Positions 8,082 through 16,738 of a stretch of DNA of 64,000 nucleotides are shown here, one piece after another. Within the stretch, counting starts at the first letter, position 1. Every line of letters starts with the position of its first letter. Both the position numbers and the translations under genes were made by a program. The DNA comes from Lachnoclostridium sp. UBA1308. Its GTDB lineage: Bacteria; Bacillota; Clostridia; Lachnospirales; Lachnospiraceae. The notes under the pieces are model-generated. The model searched no databases. It saw nothing but the letters and a program-made list of their open reading frames with translations, and had not been told where the DNA came from. Where the stretch lies: assembly GCA_002307215.1 (NCBI GenBank), contig DBTU01000041.1, positions 5,451-69,450 of the forward strand, written 5' to 3'.

Positions 8082-9197
8082 ATGAAGAAGCTTACATTTT
8101 CGATCATTCTGTTATTGTTACTATTATCATTCGGCGGTTGCAATAAGAATAAGGTGAACGTCGAAAATGATCAGATAACGGTGAGCCCGTCACCGCAACC
8201 GGCTGTTACACTGCCGGACGAAGATTCTTCAGGGACGGATTCAGAGGAGAATACAGATCTACGGAAGGTGCAGGATTATTATCCGATTCAAGCGGATGCG
8301 GAATATGTATATGAGGGAAAAGGTAATGAATATGCTTCCGGTCATGTTTATACTGATTTCGTGGATGCCGCTAATGATAAGGTTCAGACCAGAACGAATA
8401 ACGGTGGGTCTGAGACCGTTAAAGTGATTCAAATAAAAGATGGAAAGGTATCAGTGCTTTTTACAGAAAATGAGTGCTATTACCGGGATAATCTAATGGA
8501 TAAGACATCACCCGGTGGGGAGGTCCTCCTAATGGAACCGCTTGTTAAGGGAACGCAGTGGACACTTTCAGACGGAAGGAAGAGATACATCTCCGGGGTA
8601 GATGTAGTCATGAATACGCCTATCGGAAAATTTCAAACACTGGAGGTTACGACGGAAGGTGATAATGATACAACCATAGACTATTATGCACCTCAGGTCG
8701 GGTTAGTAAAAAGTGTATTTGGTTCAGGAGATTTAGAGGTTTCCTCGACACTGAGTAAAATCAGTACGAACACACCATTAACTCAGACAATTGATGTATT
8801 TTACCCGGATGAGGACGAAAAGATATACACGGAGCCATTGACACTGTCTTTTCGGACGAATGATGTCACCAGACAAATTCTCGTAGCAGCGCTTCTTCAG
8901 GAAGCCATCAAGGAATCCTACCTTCCGCTTATCAGTGAGAATACTGAAATTAACAGCCTGTATCTGGGAGATGACAAAATAGTTTATGTGGATTTTTCCT
9001 CCGATTTGATCAAGGACATGAATCTTGGATCAGGTTATGAGACCTTGGTGCTTCAGTGCATTACTAACACTCTGGGTAATTATTATGGTACTGGGAAGGT
9101 ATATATTACGGTAGGGGGTAAGCCTTATGAATCGGGACATATACTGATGAAGAAAGGAGAAACCTTTAAGGTGGATTTGGATCTGGTTACAGAGTAA
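8082..9197 (+). CDS. secreted lipoprotein with C-terminal GerMN domain
   Basis: An N-terminal signal peptide of about 20 residues ends in a lipobox (SFGGC), so the protein is probably lipid-anchored outside the membrane. A low-complexity Pro/Ser/Thr/Glu linker follows. The middle (about residues 65-215) resembles small beta-rich domains of unknown role. The last 130 residues match the GerMN (sporulation/germination) pattern: a VFYPDEDEK start, a helix with LVAALLQEAIKES, then LGDDKIVYVDFSSDL and the ITNTLGNYYGTGKVYITVGG end. GerMN domains occur in GerM and in unrelated lipoproteins of Firmicutes, so a role in spores is possible but not proved. The ATG at 8082 was preferred over upstream starts because the signal peptide begins there; a GGGG lies eight bases upstream. 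Confidence 0.8.
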   Translation: MKKLTFSIILLLLLLSFGGCNKNKVNVENDQITVSPSPQPAVTLPDEDSSGTDSEENTDLRKVQDYYPIQADAEYVYEGKGNEYASGHVYTDFVDAANDKVQTRTNNGGSETVKVIQIKDGKVSVLFTENECYYRDNLMDKTSPGGEVLLMEPLVKGTQWTLSDGRKRYISGVDVVMNTPIGKFQTLEVTTEGDNDTTIDYYAPQVGLVKSVFGSGDLEVSSTLSKISTNTPLTQTIDVFYPDEDEKIYTEPLTLSFRTNDVTRQILVAALLQEAIKESYLPLISENTEINSLYLGDDKIVYVDFSSDLIKDMNLGSGYETLVLQCITNTLGNYYGTGKVYITVGGKPYESGHILMKKGETFKVDLDLVTE

Positions 9198-9259
9198 GAT
9201 TTGACGGAAAAGTTACAACAAGTTACTTGAAGAGAACGAAAGATAATAGGAGGATGATT

Positions 9260-10252
9260 ATGTACACAGCAAAGGAAAGCAGATACGAGAAGATGGTTTA
9301 TAATCAATGCGGAGAGAGTGGGCTAAAGCTTTCTGCAATATCACTGGGGTTATGGCAGAATTTTGGGTTTAAGGACAGCTTCGATCAGATGGAGGAGATG
9401 TGCCATACGGCATTTGACCTAGGAATTACACACTTTGACCTGGCAAATAATTATGGACACCCTTACAACGGATCTGCCGAAGAAAACTTCGGAAAAATAT
9501 TGGATCATGGTATGAGAGAGTACCGTGATGAACTTTGCATATCAACCAAGGCCGGCTATGAGATGTGGCCGGGCCCTTATGGAGATAGGAACGGTTCCAG
9601 AAAGTATCTGACAGCTTCCTTGGATCAGAGCTTAAAAAGAATGAAACTGGAGTATGTAGATGTGTTTTATCATCATGTGTTTGATCCCAATACCCCTCTG
9701 GAAGAGACCGCTTTAGCACTCGATAATGCGGTGCGTCAGGGGAAGGCGTTGTATGTCGGTATTTCGAATTATAACAGCCAGCAGACTTCAGATATTCTTA
9801 CTATATTTCGTGAACTTCGAACTCCTTTTGTGCTTAACCAGCCCTCATATTCCATACTGAACCGATGGATAGAGAGAGATAAGTTGAAGGATTTTGCCGC
9901 GCAGGAGGGTATTGGACTTGCTGTGTTCTCACCATTATATCAGGGGTTGCTTTCTGACCGTTATTTGAGCGGTATCCCTGCTGATTCTCGTATCGGGAAG
10001 GGAAGTAGCTGGATTAAGAATGACCTAACCGAAGAGATGTTAGTTAAATTAAATCAGCTGAATGGGATTGCTGGAAGCCGAGGACAGAAGCTTTCCCAGA
10101 TGGCACTCTCCTGGGTCCTTCGTGATGGTAAGGTAACAACCGTTTTGGTGGGAGCCAGCAGTTCCTTACAGATCAAGGAAAATGTAGAAGCGGTCAATAA
10201 ACTTATCTTTACCGATGAGGAATTGAATGCGATTGAAGAAATAATAAAATAA
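9260..10252 (+). CDS. aldo/keto reductase, glyceraldehyde-3-phosphate reductase (YghZ/Gpr) type
   Basis: This NADPH-dependent aldo/keto reductase has the full catalytic tetrad: Asp60 and Tyr65 (FDLANNYG), Lys97 (STKAGY) and His138/139 (YHHVFD). The N-terminal part (YNQCGESGLKLSAISLG) and the early NNYGHPYNGSAEENFG place it near YghZ-like L-glyceraldehyde 3-phosphate reductases, which use small toxic aldehydes and L-glyceraldehyde 3-phosphate. At 330 residues it has the usual length. The ATG at 9260 follows AGGAGG by five bases; the ATG at 9254 overlaps that site. It lies 62 bases after the lipoprotein, so the two may be cotranscribed by chance. Confidence 0.9.
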   Translation: MYTAKESRYEKMVYNQCGESGLKLSAISLGLWQNFGFKDSFDQMEEMCHTAFDLGITHFDLANNYGHPYNGSAEENFGKILDHGMREYRDELCISTKAGYEMWPGPYGDRNGSRKYLTASLDQSLKRMKLEYVDVFYHHVFDPNTPLEETALALDNAVRQGKALYVGISNYNSQQTSDILTIFRELRTPFVLNQPSYSILNRWIERDKLKDFAAQEGIGLAVFSPLYQGLLSDRYLSGIPADSRIGKGSSWIKNDLTEEMLVKLNQLNGIAGSRGQKLSQMALSWVLRDGKVTTVLVGASSSLQIKENVEAVNKLIFTDEELNAIEEIIK

Positions 10253-10284
10253 GGAATAATAAATCAAGAAATAATAGAAATATT

Positions 10285-10319
10285 TAAGGGGCTTTTGCAG
10301 CGATGCACAAAGCCCCTTA
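10285..10319 (+). terminator. hairpin after the aldo/keto reductase
   Basis: TAAGGGGCTTT (10285-10295) pairs with AAAGCCCCTTA (10309-10319), 11 base pairs. The T run is short, so this is a moderate terminator. Confidence 0.65.
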
Positions 10320-10444
10320 TTGTGATAAGATTTGCTTTCATAACAGGTTTCGGTTCTATTAGTGAGGGACTTGACATATCACTGATAGTTATCTCGATAC
10401 TATTACTATCGTAGAATTATATGTACATTGCTGAAATATATACC

Positions 10445-10473
10445 TTGACAGGCGAGGTATTGTGGAATATAAT
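10445..10473 (+). promoter_or_regulatory. consensus promoter of the padR gene
   Basis: TTGACA (10445-10450) and TATAAT (10468-10473) are perfect consensus boxes 17 bases apart, with the padR start 24 bases downstream. So strong a promoter before a repressor gene suggests autorepression; no clear palindrome was seen over it. Confidence 0.85.
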
Positions 10474-10496
10474 GTGAATATAAAGGAGGATTTGGT

Positions 10497-10820
10497 ATGT
10501 CAATTGCATCGGATGTTATTCGAGGTCATACAGAACCAATTATTCTCGCTCATCTAATCGAGAAGGACAGCTATGGTTATCGTATTAATAAAGATATTAT
10601 GGATAAGACAGGCGACCTGTATGAACTGAAGGAAGCGACACTTTACTCAGCGTTTCGCCGTTTGGAGCAGGCAAAGCTGATTTTCTCCTATTGGGGAGAT
10701 GAAGAAGTGGGAGCCAGGCGGAGATATTACACAATAACAGAGCTAGGTAAAAAAGCATATCAGGAATACAGAAAGGATTGGGAGAATGCCAAGTCCATTA
10801 TTGATATATTATTAAAATAG
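10497..10820 (+). CDS. PadR family transcriptional regulator
   Basis: The 107-residue protein is a short (subfamily 2) PadR winged-helix regulator. The N-terminus carries the typical PIILAHLIEKDSYGYRI stretch, followed by LKEATLYSAFRRLEQAKLI (recognition helix) and the wing RRRYYTITELGKKA. AAAGGAGG precedes the ATG. In many Firmicutes such a padR gene lies before DUF1700 and DUF4097 membrane-associated genes; here the next gene is DUF4097-like with no DUF1700 gene, which suggests the operon has been shortened. Confidence 0.92.
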   Translation: MSIASDVIRGHTEPIILAHLIEKDSYGYRINKDIMDKTGDLYELKEATLYSAFRRLEQAKLIFSYWGDEEVGARRRYYTITELGKKAYQEYRKDWENAKSIIDILLK

Positions 10821-10848
10821 AAGCCACAAGAGCGGCAGAGGGGAGTAT

Positions 10849-10923
10849 ATGAACGAAAGGATTCATTTCAAGAAAATTATTATCGTTTTGATTACTGCGG
10901 TATCACTGATTATTGTTGGATAG
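10849..10923 (+). other. N-terminal fragment (membrane helix) of the frameshifted DUF4097 gene
   Basis: An ATG at 10849 with GAGGGGAG upstream reads MNERIHFKK followed by a hydrophobic helix (IIIVLITAVSLIIVG) and then TAG. Adding one base near 10920 joins this frame to the DUF4097 frame, giving a normal membrane-anchored protein. It is therefore the missing 5' end of the next gene. Confidence 0.7.
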
Positions 10924-10964
10924 ATTTTACTTATGATTTTATCATAAATGGAGGAGGAACAAAT

Positions 10965-11822
10965 TTGGGAGCTCATGATATGGTACTTACCGATACACGT
11001 ACAATAAGTGCTGCGAATATAGATACGATAAGTATCAAATATTTTTCAGATGATATTACACTTTATGCAAGCGAAACTGATGAAGTGGTAATTAAGGAAT
11101 ATAAGAATTATACGCCAAAGAGTAATCAGGCCACGAAGGTAACAACCGGAGATAATAAAATTATGATTGCCGGTGATAAATGGTGCAACCTTTTCAGCGG
11201 CTTATTACTCCAGAAAAGTAGGGTGGAGATATATCTTCCCATAGATTATGCGGGCGCGTTGCTTGTCTCTGTTTCCAGTGGGGATATCAACTCCGAGCTT
11301 ATACTTAGTTTAGCGACTTTTACTGCTTCCTGTAGTAGCGGAGATATTGTACTGAATGGAATTATAGCAGAGAATATCTCAATGTCTGCCTCCAGTGGAG
11401 ATATTGTACTGAATGAGATTACAGCAAAGAGTATTTCGCTGTCTGCTTCCAGCGGAGATTTGACTTTACAGAAGGCGACAGGACAGCTAAAAGCAGATGT
11501 AACAAGCGGAGATATTCGAATATCGGCATTTACCGGAGCAGGCAAGATTCATGCATCTTCGGGAAATCTCAATTTAGGTCTGTTGCAACTGACAGGAGAT
11601 ATAAAGCTGGGTACCTCCAGTGGGGATGTGGAGCTTAATATTCCGGACACAGTCGGTTTTTATTTTGAGGTAAAAGCCTCCAGTGGAGATATCGAGACAT
11701 ACTTTGATGATAAGCTGACTTATGAAAAGAGGAAGAAGCATGCCACCGGTGAGATAGGTGATAATGCACGATATAACTTACAGGTGAAGGTTACCAGCGG
11801 AGATGTCAAAGTAGATAGATAA
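10965..11822 (+). CDS. DUF4097 adhesin-like beta-helix protein, 5' end lost by a frameshift
   Basis: The protein is built from short beta-strand repeats with the recurring sequence SSGDI or SGDV (at least eight copies). This is the mark of DUF4097/putative auto-transporter adhesin head domains, which form a beta helix. In the family an N-terminal membrane helix anchors this domain. Here the frame can only begin at a TTG (10965) after GGAGGAGG, or continue upstream without a start; the membrane helix lies in another frame at 10849-10923. Either the gene is a pseudogene, or TTG gives a soluble product, or the assembly misses one base. DUF4097 genes commonly pair with padR and probably answer to envelope conditions. 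Confidence 0.75.
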   Translation: MGAHDMVLTDTRTISAANIDTISIKYFSDDITLYASETDEVVIKEYKNYTPKSNQATKVTTGDNKIMIAGDKWCNLFSGLLLQKSRVEIYLPIDYAGALLVSVSSGDINSELILSLATFTASCSSGDIVLNGIIAENISMSASSGDIVLNEITAKSISLSASSGDLTLQKATGQLKADVTSGDIRISAFTGAGKIHASSGNLNLGLLQLTGDIKLGTSSGDVELNIPDTVGFYFEVKASSGDIETYFDDKLTYEKRKKHATGEIGDNARYNLQVKVTSGDVKVDR

Positions 11823-11838
11823 ATGAGATATGTATACA

Positions 11839-11881
11839 GACGGGTTGTTGCTGATTCGAGAGGGATTAGTAGCGACCCGTC
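11839..11881 (+). terminator. hairpin after the DUF4097 gene
   Basis: GACGGGT (11839-11845) pairs with ACCCGTC (11875-11881), with further pairs GCT/AGT-GC inside. A T-rich stretch follows only after 30 bases, so terminator strength is uncertain. Confidence 0.45.
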
Positions 11882-11936
11882 AGATTATGTATAGAATATC
11901 ATATGGCGATTTTTTTGAAAGAGCTTATTCTGAGTA

Positions 11937-11965
11937 TTTACAAAATGTATGAAAACTGGTATACT
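11937..11965 (+). promoter_or_regulatory. promoter of the hydE leader
   Basis: TTTACA (11937-11942) and TATACT (11960-11965) are exactly 17 bases apart. Transcription would begin near 11972, giving a 5' leader of about 225 bases before hydE. Confidence 0.7.
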
Positions 11966-11988
11966 CGTTAAATAAATAACAAAATAAT

Positions 11989-12128
11989 CGTTCTGATAAC
12001 GAGGGTACGCCCGAGTGGTAAGGCGAAGAATAGAGAATATCCGGGGATCTGAGTTGGCTTCCTCGCAGCAGCTGTCATATGTCTGATGCGTAGACGCTTA
12101 ATTGAAGATACGATTTGGATTAAACTAT
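11989..12128 (+). promoter_or_regulatory. structured 5' leader of hydE, candidate riboswitch of unknown class
   Basis: Between promoter and terminator lies a GC-richer folded region. Pairing seen by eye: TCGTT/AACGA (11989-11993 with 11999-12003), or alternatively CGAGG/CCTCG (12000-12004 with 12061-12065) closing a domain that contains CGCC/GGCG (12008-12011 with 12022-12025); and a hairpin GTCT/AGAC (12081-12084 with 12092-12095). GGAT/ATCC (12117-12120 with 12127-12130) could compete with the terminator. The piece GCCCGAGTGGTAAGGCG recalls a tRNA D-arm, but there is no T-arm or CCA. It does not fit TPP, SAM, cobalamin, glycine, c-di-GMP, THF or T-box consensus patterns that I know. The ligand is unknown. 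Confidence 0.55.
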
Positions 12129-12157
12129 CCTTGTGCCTTTCGGTATAAGGTTTTTTT
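12129..12157 (+). terminator. intrinsic terminator in the hydE leader
   Basis: CCTTGTGCC (12129-12137) pairs with GGTATAAGG (12142-12150) around a TTTC loop and is followed by seven T (12151-12157). It lies 39 bases before the hydE ATG, so transcription into hydE must read through it. This is the classic layout of transcription attenuation. Confidence 0.85.
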
Positions 12158-12195
12158 ATGTGTTCTGAAAAAGCATTCACAGAAACGAGGAAAAT

Positions 12196-13248
12196 ATGAT
12201 AGATAATAAGTTTCTAATTACAAAACTAGAGGAAGAGCATGCTTTAACTGAAGAAGAATTTGTGACACTATTAACAGAGATTACAGAAGAAGATCAGGAA
12301 TACCTTCGTGTCAGGGCTCAGACAATAGCGAGGAAATGTTTTGGTAATAAAATATATACGCGCGGTCTGATTGAATTTACGAATTATTGTAAGAATGATT
12401 GCTATTATTGCGGAATTCGGAGGAGCAACAGTGAAGTAATTAGGTATAGATTAACGGACGAGGAGATACTTAATTGCTGTAAGACGGGTTATGATCTCGG
12501 CTTTCGCACCTTTGTACTGCAGGGGGGAGAGGACGGAAGTTACTCGGATGAGGACATCACTAGACTGATTAAGAGAATAAAAAGTTTATATCCTGATTGT
12601 GCAATTACCTTATCCATCGGTGAAAAAAGTTATGAAAGCTATCGTATGTATTATGAAGCAGGAGCAGACCGATATCTATTACGGCATGAGACTGCTAATG
12701 AGAAGCATTATAGCAAACTCCATCCGGAGAAGATGAGCCTGCAAAACAGAAAAAGATGTCTAAAAGATCTAAAAGAAATCGGATTTCAGGTTGGAGCCGG
12801 ATTTATGGTGGGGTCACCTTATCAGACCATAGAGCATATTGCAGCGGATCTTCTTTTTTTAAAGGCCATTACACCTCAAATGATAGGAATTGGACCGTTT
12901 ATACCGCATCATCAGACCCCCTTCGCAGACCAAAAGCAAGGAAAACTGGAGCTGACATTAACACTGATCAGTATCCTCAGATTAATGTTTACAAGCGCAT
13001 TGATACCTGCGACGACGGCTCTCGGAACAATCGATCCAAAGGGGAGGGAACTTGGAATTTTGGCCGGAGCGAATGTCTTAATGCCGAACCTTTCCCCGAC
13101 AACAGTGCGCAAGCAATATGAGCTTTATGACAATAAGATATGTACCGGAGATGAAGCAGCAGAATGTCGCTTCTGTCTGGATAGGAAAATGAAGAATATC
13201 GGCTACGAGCTTTGCGTAGACCGAGGTGATTACAAATTAATGTGTTAA
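12196..13248 (+). CDS. hydE: [FeFe]-hydrogenase H-cluster radical SAM maturase HydE
   Basis: HydE is a radical SAM enzyme that helps build the dithiomethylamine-bridged diiron subcluster of [FeFe] hydrogenase. The 4Fe-4S motif C-x3-C-x2-C is Cys65, Cys69 and Cys72 (NYCKNDCYYCG). The following GGED of the SAM site (LQGGEDGSYSD) and the RHETANEKHYSKLHP region are characteristic of HydE rather than BioB. The length of 350 residues is standard. A GAGG lies upstream of the ATG. hydG follows 53 bases downstream. HydF and the hydrogenase itself are not in the window. Expression is probably gated by the leader at 11989-12157. Confidence 0.92.
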   Translation: MIDNKFLITKLEEEHALTEEEFVTLLTEITEEDQEYLRVRAQTIARKCFGNKIYTRGLIEFTNYCKNDCYYCGIRRSNSEVIRYRLTDEEILNCCKTGYDLGFRTFVLQGGEDGSYSDEDITRLIKRIKSLYPDCAITLSIGEKSYESYRMYYEAGADRYLLRHETANEKHYSKLHPEKMSLQNRKRCLKDLKEIGFQVGAGFMVGSPYQTIEHIAADLLFLKAITPQMIGIGPFIPHHQTPFADQKQGKLELTLTLISILRLMFTSALIPATTALGTIDPKGRELGILAGANVLMPNLSPTTVRKQYELYDNKICTGDEAAECRFCLDRKMKNIGYELCVDRGDYKLMC

Positions 13249-13301
13249 AAGTATCCGTAAAACTATAGTAATAAATATCAGAACAATGGAGGGTAAATGC
13301 T

Positions 13302-14720
13302 ATGTATGACGTAAAATCAAAAAAAGCGGAAGAATTTATAAATCATGAGGAAATACTTGAAACACTTGAATATGCCCGTGAGAATAAGAATAATAAGGAG
13401 CTTATCGACAATATCCTTAAGAAAGCGGAGGAGATGAAGGGTATCTCACATCGAGAAGCGTTGGTACTACTGGAATGTGATCTGGAGGAGGAACTTCAGA
13501 AGATATATGACCTTGCAATCAAGATTAAGGAGCGCTTCTATGGTAACCGTATTGTAATGTTTGCTCCGCTTTACCTTTCCAATTATTGTGTAAACGGCTG
13601 TGTATACTGCCCGTATCACTGTGTGAATAAACAAATCACAAGGAAGAAACTATCACAAGAGGATATCCGTAAAGAGGTTATTGCATTGCAGGACATGGGA
13701 CATAAGAGGCTTGCTCTGGAAGCAGGAGAGGATCCTGTGAATAATCCGCTGGAATATATTCTGGAAAGTATACATACAATCTATTCCATTAAGCATAAAA
13801 ATGGAGCAATCAGACGTGTGAATGTGAATATAGCAGCCACTACAGTTGAAAATTATCGCAAATTAGATGAGGCCGGCATCGGTACTTATATCCTGTTCCA
13901 GGAGACCTATCATAAGGAAAACTACGAAATGCTTCATCCAACCGGACCAAAGCATAATTATGCTTATCATACCGAGGCAATGGATCGTGCAATGGAGGGA
14001 GGAATTGATGATGTCGGTGTTGGAGTTCTGTTCGGTTTGAACATGTATCGCTATGATTTCGCCGGAATCTTGATGCATGCAGAGCATCTGGAAGCAGCGA
14101 TGGGAGTCGGCCCGCATACTCTCAGTGTTCCCCGTATCCGCCCGGCCAATGATATTGATCCCGCTACGTTTCAGAATTCTATTACGGACGATATTTTTGA
14201 GAAAATCGTTGCAATCCTTCGTATTGCCGTACCATATACGGGAATTATCATATCTACTCGTGAATCGAAAACCTGTAGGGAAAAGGTGCTAAGACTGGGG
14301 GTATCCCAAATTAGCGGGGGCTCTAAGACAAGTGTTGGGGGCTATGCAGTGCCTGAGCCGGAGGAGGAAAACTCAGCCCAGTTTGATGTGGATGATACCA
14401 GAACTCTGGATGAGATCGTGAACTGGCTTCTTGACATGGGCCATATACCGAGCTTTTGTACGGCCTGTTACCGCGAAGGTAGAACAGGGGACCGTTTTAT
14501 GACTTTAGTAAAATCGGGGCAGATTGCTAACTGCTGCCAGCCAAATGCCTTAATGACCCTGAAAGAATATCTCGAGGATTATGCCTCTGAGGATACCAGG
14601 AAGAAGGGTGAGGCCCTGATTAAGCATGAGCTTACAAATATTCCGAACGAAAAGGTACATAAGTTAGCAAAGGATAATTTGGAGCGGATTAAAGAAGGAG
14701 AAAGAGATTTTAGATTCTAA
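13302..14720 (+). CDS. hydG: [FeFe]-hydrogenase maturase HydG, tyrosine lyase
   Basis: HydG cleaves tyrosine to make the CO and cyanide ligands of the hydrogenase H-cluster. The radical SAM cluster is bound by Cys96, Cys100 and Cys103 (NYCVNGCVYC). The second, HydG-specific cluster is bound near the C-terminus by Cys386, Cys389 and Cys412 (CX2CX22C), which separates it from ThiH. The length of 472 residues is right for the family. GGAGGG precedes the ATG. It forms an operon with hydE and ends at a strong terminator at 14745-14776. Confidence 0.95.
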   Translation: MYDVKSKKAEEFINHEEILETLEYARENKNNKELIDNILKKAEEMKGISHREALVLLECDLEEELQKIYDLAIKIKERFYGNRIVMFAPLYLSNYCVNGCVYCPYHCVNKQITRKKLSQEDIRKEVIALQDMGHKRLALEAGEDPVNNPLEYILESIHTIYSIKHKNGAIRRVNVNIAATTVENYRKLDEAGIGTYILFQETYHKENYEMLHPTGPKHNYAYHTEAMDRAMEGGIDDVGVGVLFGLNMYRYDFAGILMHAEHLEAAMGVGPHTLSVPRIRPANDIDPATFQNSITDDIFEKIVAILRIAVPYTGIIISTRESKTCREKVLRLGVSQISGGSKTSVGGYAVPEPEEENSAQFDVDDTRTLDEIVNWLLDMGHIPSFCTACYREGRTGDRFMTLVKSGQIANCCQPNALMTLKEYLEDYASEDTRKKGEALIKHELTNIPNEKVHKLAKDNLERIKEGERDFRF

Positions 14721-14744
14721 TATCCGCGAAAGAGTAAAGTTACC

Positions 14745-14776
14745 AAGGGGCTGTTGCCAAATTGCAACAGTCCCTT
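14745..14776. terminator. terminator between hydG and the convergent WG-repeat gene
   Basis: AAGGGGCTGTTGC (14745-14757) pairs with GCAACAGTCCCTT (14763-14775) with one mismatch, followed by TATCTTTTG. It can serve both convergent genes. Confidence 0.8.
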
Positions 14777-14789
14777 TATCTTTTGACCA

Positions 14790-16472
14790 TTAATGATAGG
14801 ACTGCCAGAAAGCACTGTTAAAATCAATATAATCATAAAGATCATCAATAGGCAGGTCAAACTTCGGAAAACCGGCGGCATAAGCAGCGATATCTGCCGG
14901 ATAGAAATAAATCGTTAGAGTATCCGGTGTTAATATGAAAGTTTGGTTATCTCTGATCCCGGTAAAGCCATTCTCGAAATACATACTGTTATCGGCTTTG
15001 CTTGTGGCAATATCGTCAGTAATCTTATTATTGATGAAATTGATATAATCACTGCTTTCAATAAATAAATCCTTTAACTGATAGAGAGCTCCGGTAGTAG
15101 TATCGATATAGGAGTAATCCATAATCGGGCTGCCATGGGCAGCACCAAACGGATAATCATAACCGTCTCGTTCAATGATCAGAAGATTCTTAATCAAGCT
15201 TGCTTTGAAGGAATCTTCAACCATATACATGTCTTTTTCGGTCATTTTCACACGTGCATCGGTGAAAATGCTTCTAAGCTTTGCATTGATCTGATCCTGA
15301 ACGGTGGTATTAGTAAGTCCTTCCACCTGCGGATAGTAAACCAATACATATTTACAGGGCTTAAGTTTGGTTGTTGTAACGGTTACTGTATCTGATACGG
15401 CCTGGGTTACAGGATTCTGCCAGATTACGGTACCATCCGTTCGGCTGTAAATCAAGTCACGGTCAATCTCAGCCTTGACCACATCGCCAAACAACTTTAC
15501 GGTTCCGCGTCCTTCATACGCCGGAAGCGTAGTTATCTCCTTGCCATCCATGCCGATAAAAAACGTATGGGTGCTGTCGGTTGCGGAGGAATATCCGTTA
15601 TAAAAAGCAGTGACATCATAAAGTGTGTCGTCGGTGATTTTCTCGCCATTTGCATAAAACAGAGCGCTTGGTAATTCGCTGTACATGCCAAAATATTCAT
15701 CGTTCGGTTTTTTCAAAGCGAAAATATTGTATCCAAGATAATTAATTTCAATATATTTTGCCGCAAAAATTTCTTCACCCTTTAAATTAAGTACACCATA
15801 TAGATTGCTTTTCGAATTATAATAGATAACATATCCATCTGTGATATTGTAGGGGGAATATTTTTTATCTATTTCATATTGATTCAATTCTTTGCCGGTT
15901 CTGTCAATCTGTGCATACTTACCGTCACCTTTATAGACATAGGCTGTATCATCAGCTCCAAAATCACCGGCTATTTTATACAAGGGCTTAATTATTTCTT
16001 TTCCATCGGTATCAATATATCCATATACCATATCCTCGCCGGAATTTCTTGATATGACAGCTGCACCGTTATGAAAATCCTTAATGGGATTCTCACTATA
16101 ATAAAGGATGGTTCCTGTTGTATCAATCGCAAGGTATTGATCTTCCATTTGAACAGTTGCTATACCCTCATGAAAATCACCTGCAATGTCAAAGGAAGGC
16201 TTTATACTGAATTCACCGTTTGGATCTATGTAACCGTATACTTGATTGCCATCCGTAGTCTGATATGCCGGATATACACCGGGTGCATTTTCATAATCAG
16301 AAGGAACGGGTGTAAGAGTAGGTTGTGGCGCAACAGTGGGCGCGGCAGTTATGCTAGATACCGGATCATTAGGTTTCGAGGTATTGTCCTCCTTATTTAA
16401 GGAAAGATAGATAATAAAACCTACTATTACTAAGATAAGTACTGCTAAAAGGGAAAAGAAACGAACCTTCAT
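14790..16472 (-). CDS. membrane-anchored WG-repeat protein with DUF3298/RsiV-like C-terminus
   Basis: One membrane helix near the N-terminus (residues 5-25) is followed by a Pro/Thr linker. WG repeats then run from about residue 60 to 260, with units such as VYGYIDPNGEFSIKPSF, VYGYIDTDGKEIIKPLY and LYGVLNLKGEE. The C-terminal 200 residues (from about YVLVYYPQVEGL) resemble DUF4163/DUF3298, the extracellular domain of anti-sigma factor RsiV, which binds lysozyme. WG-repeat proteins are widespread and mostly uncharacterised. The ATG at 16472 follows GGAGG by seven bases; the ATG at 16502 has no ribosome site. It is probably an extracellular sensor or binding protein; the function is not known. 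Confidence 0.8.
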   Translation of the reverse strand: MKVRFFSLLAVLILVIVGFIIYLSLNKEDNTSKPNDPVSSITAAPTVAPQPTLTPVPSDYENAPGVYPAYQTTDGNQVYGYIDPNGEFSIKPSFDIAGDFHEGIATVQMEDQYLAIDTTGTILYYSENPIKDFHNGAAVISRNSGEDMVYGYIDTDGKEIIKPLYKIAGDFGADDTAYVYKGDGKYAQIDRTGKELNQYEIDKKYSPYNITDGYVIYYNSKSNLYGVLNLKGEEIFAAKYIEINYLGYNIFALKKPNDEYFGMYSELPSALFYANGEKITDDTLYDVTAFYNGYSSATDSTHTFFIGMDGKEITTLPAYEGRGTVKLFGDVVKAEIDRDLIYSRTDGTVIWQNPVTQAVSDTVTVTTTKLKPCKYVLVYYPQVEGLTNTTVQDQINAKLRSIFTDARVKMTEKDMYMVEDSFKASLIKNLLIIERDGYDYPFGAAHGSPIMDYSYIDTTTGALYQLKDLFIESSDYINFINNKITDDIATSKADNSMYFENGFTGIRDNQTFILTPDTLTIYFYPADIAAYAAGFPKFDLPIDDLYDYIDFNSAFWQSYH

Positions 16473-16616
16473 TAGGATACCTCCAAAACTATAATAAATC
16501 ATATTGTTGCATTGATTTCATTATAAAGAGATTTATCATTGAAGTAAAGGTATACAATAATATAAATAATCATAATACAAAAAATAATAATCTTAATTCT
16601 GATAATAAAATAAATA

Positions 16617-16653
16617 AACCGGGGACAACCCAACAGATTTTCCCCGGTTATTT
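16617..16653. terminator. terminator after the CotF-like gene
   Basis: AACCGGGGA (16617-16625) pairs with TCCCCGGTT (16641-16649). T-rich sequence flanks both ends, so it may work in both directions. Confidence 0.7.
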
Positions 16654-16738
16654 TCTGTGTATAGTAGATTTCATAATAAATAGATTTATTTTTGAAGTTA
16701 GTTTGTTAACCTCTTTGGCCTGTAAAGCAACGTCTGAA

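Noticed and set aside
12001..12070. Possible tRNA gene (tRNA D-arm-like GCCCGAGTGGTAAGGCG)
   Set aside because: There is no T-arm GTTCGAATC, no 7-base acceptor pairing and no convincing anticodon stem; it lies in an mRNA leader with a terminator.
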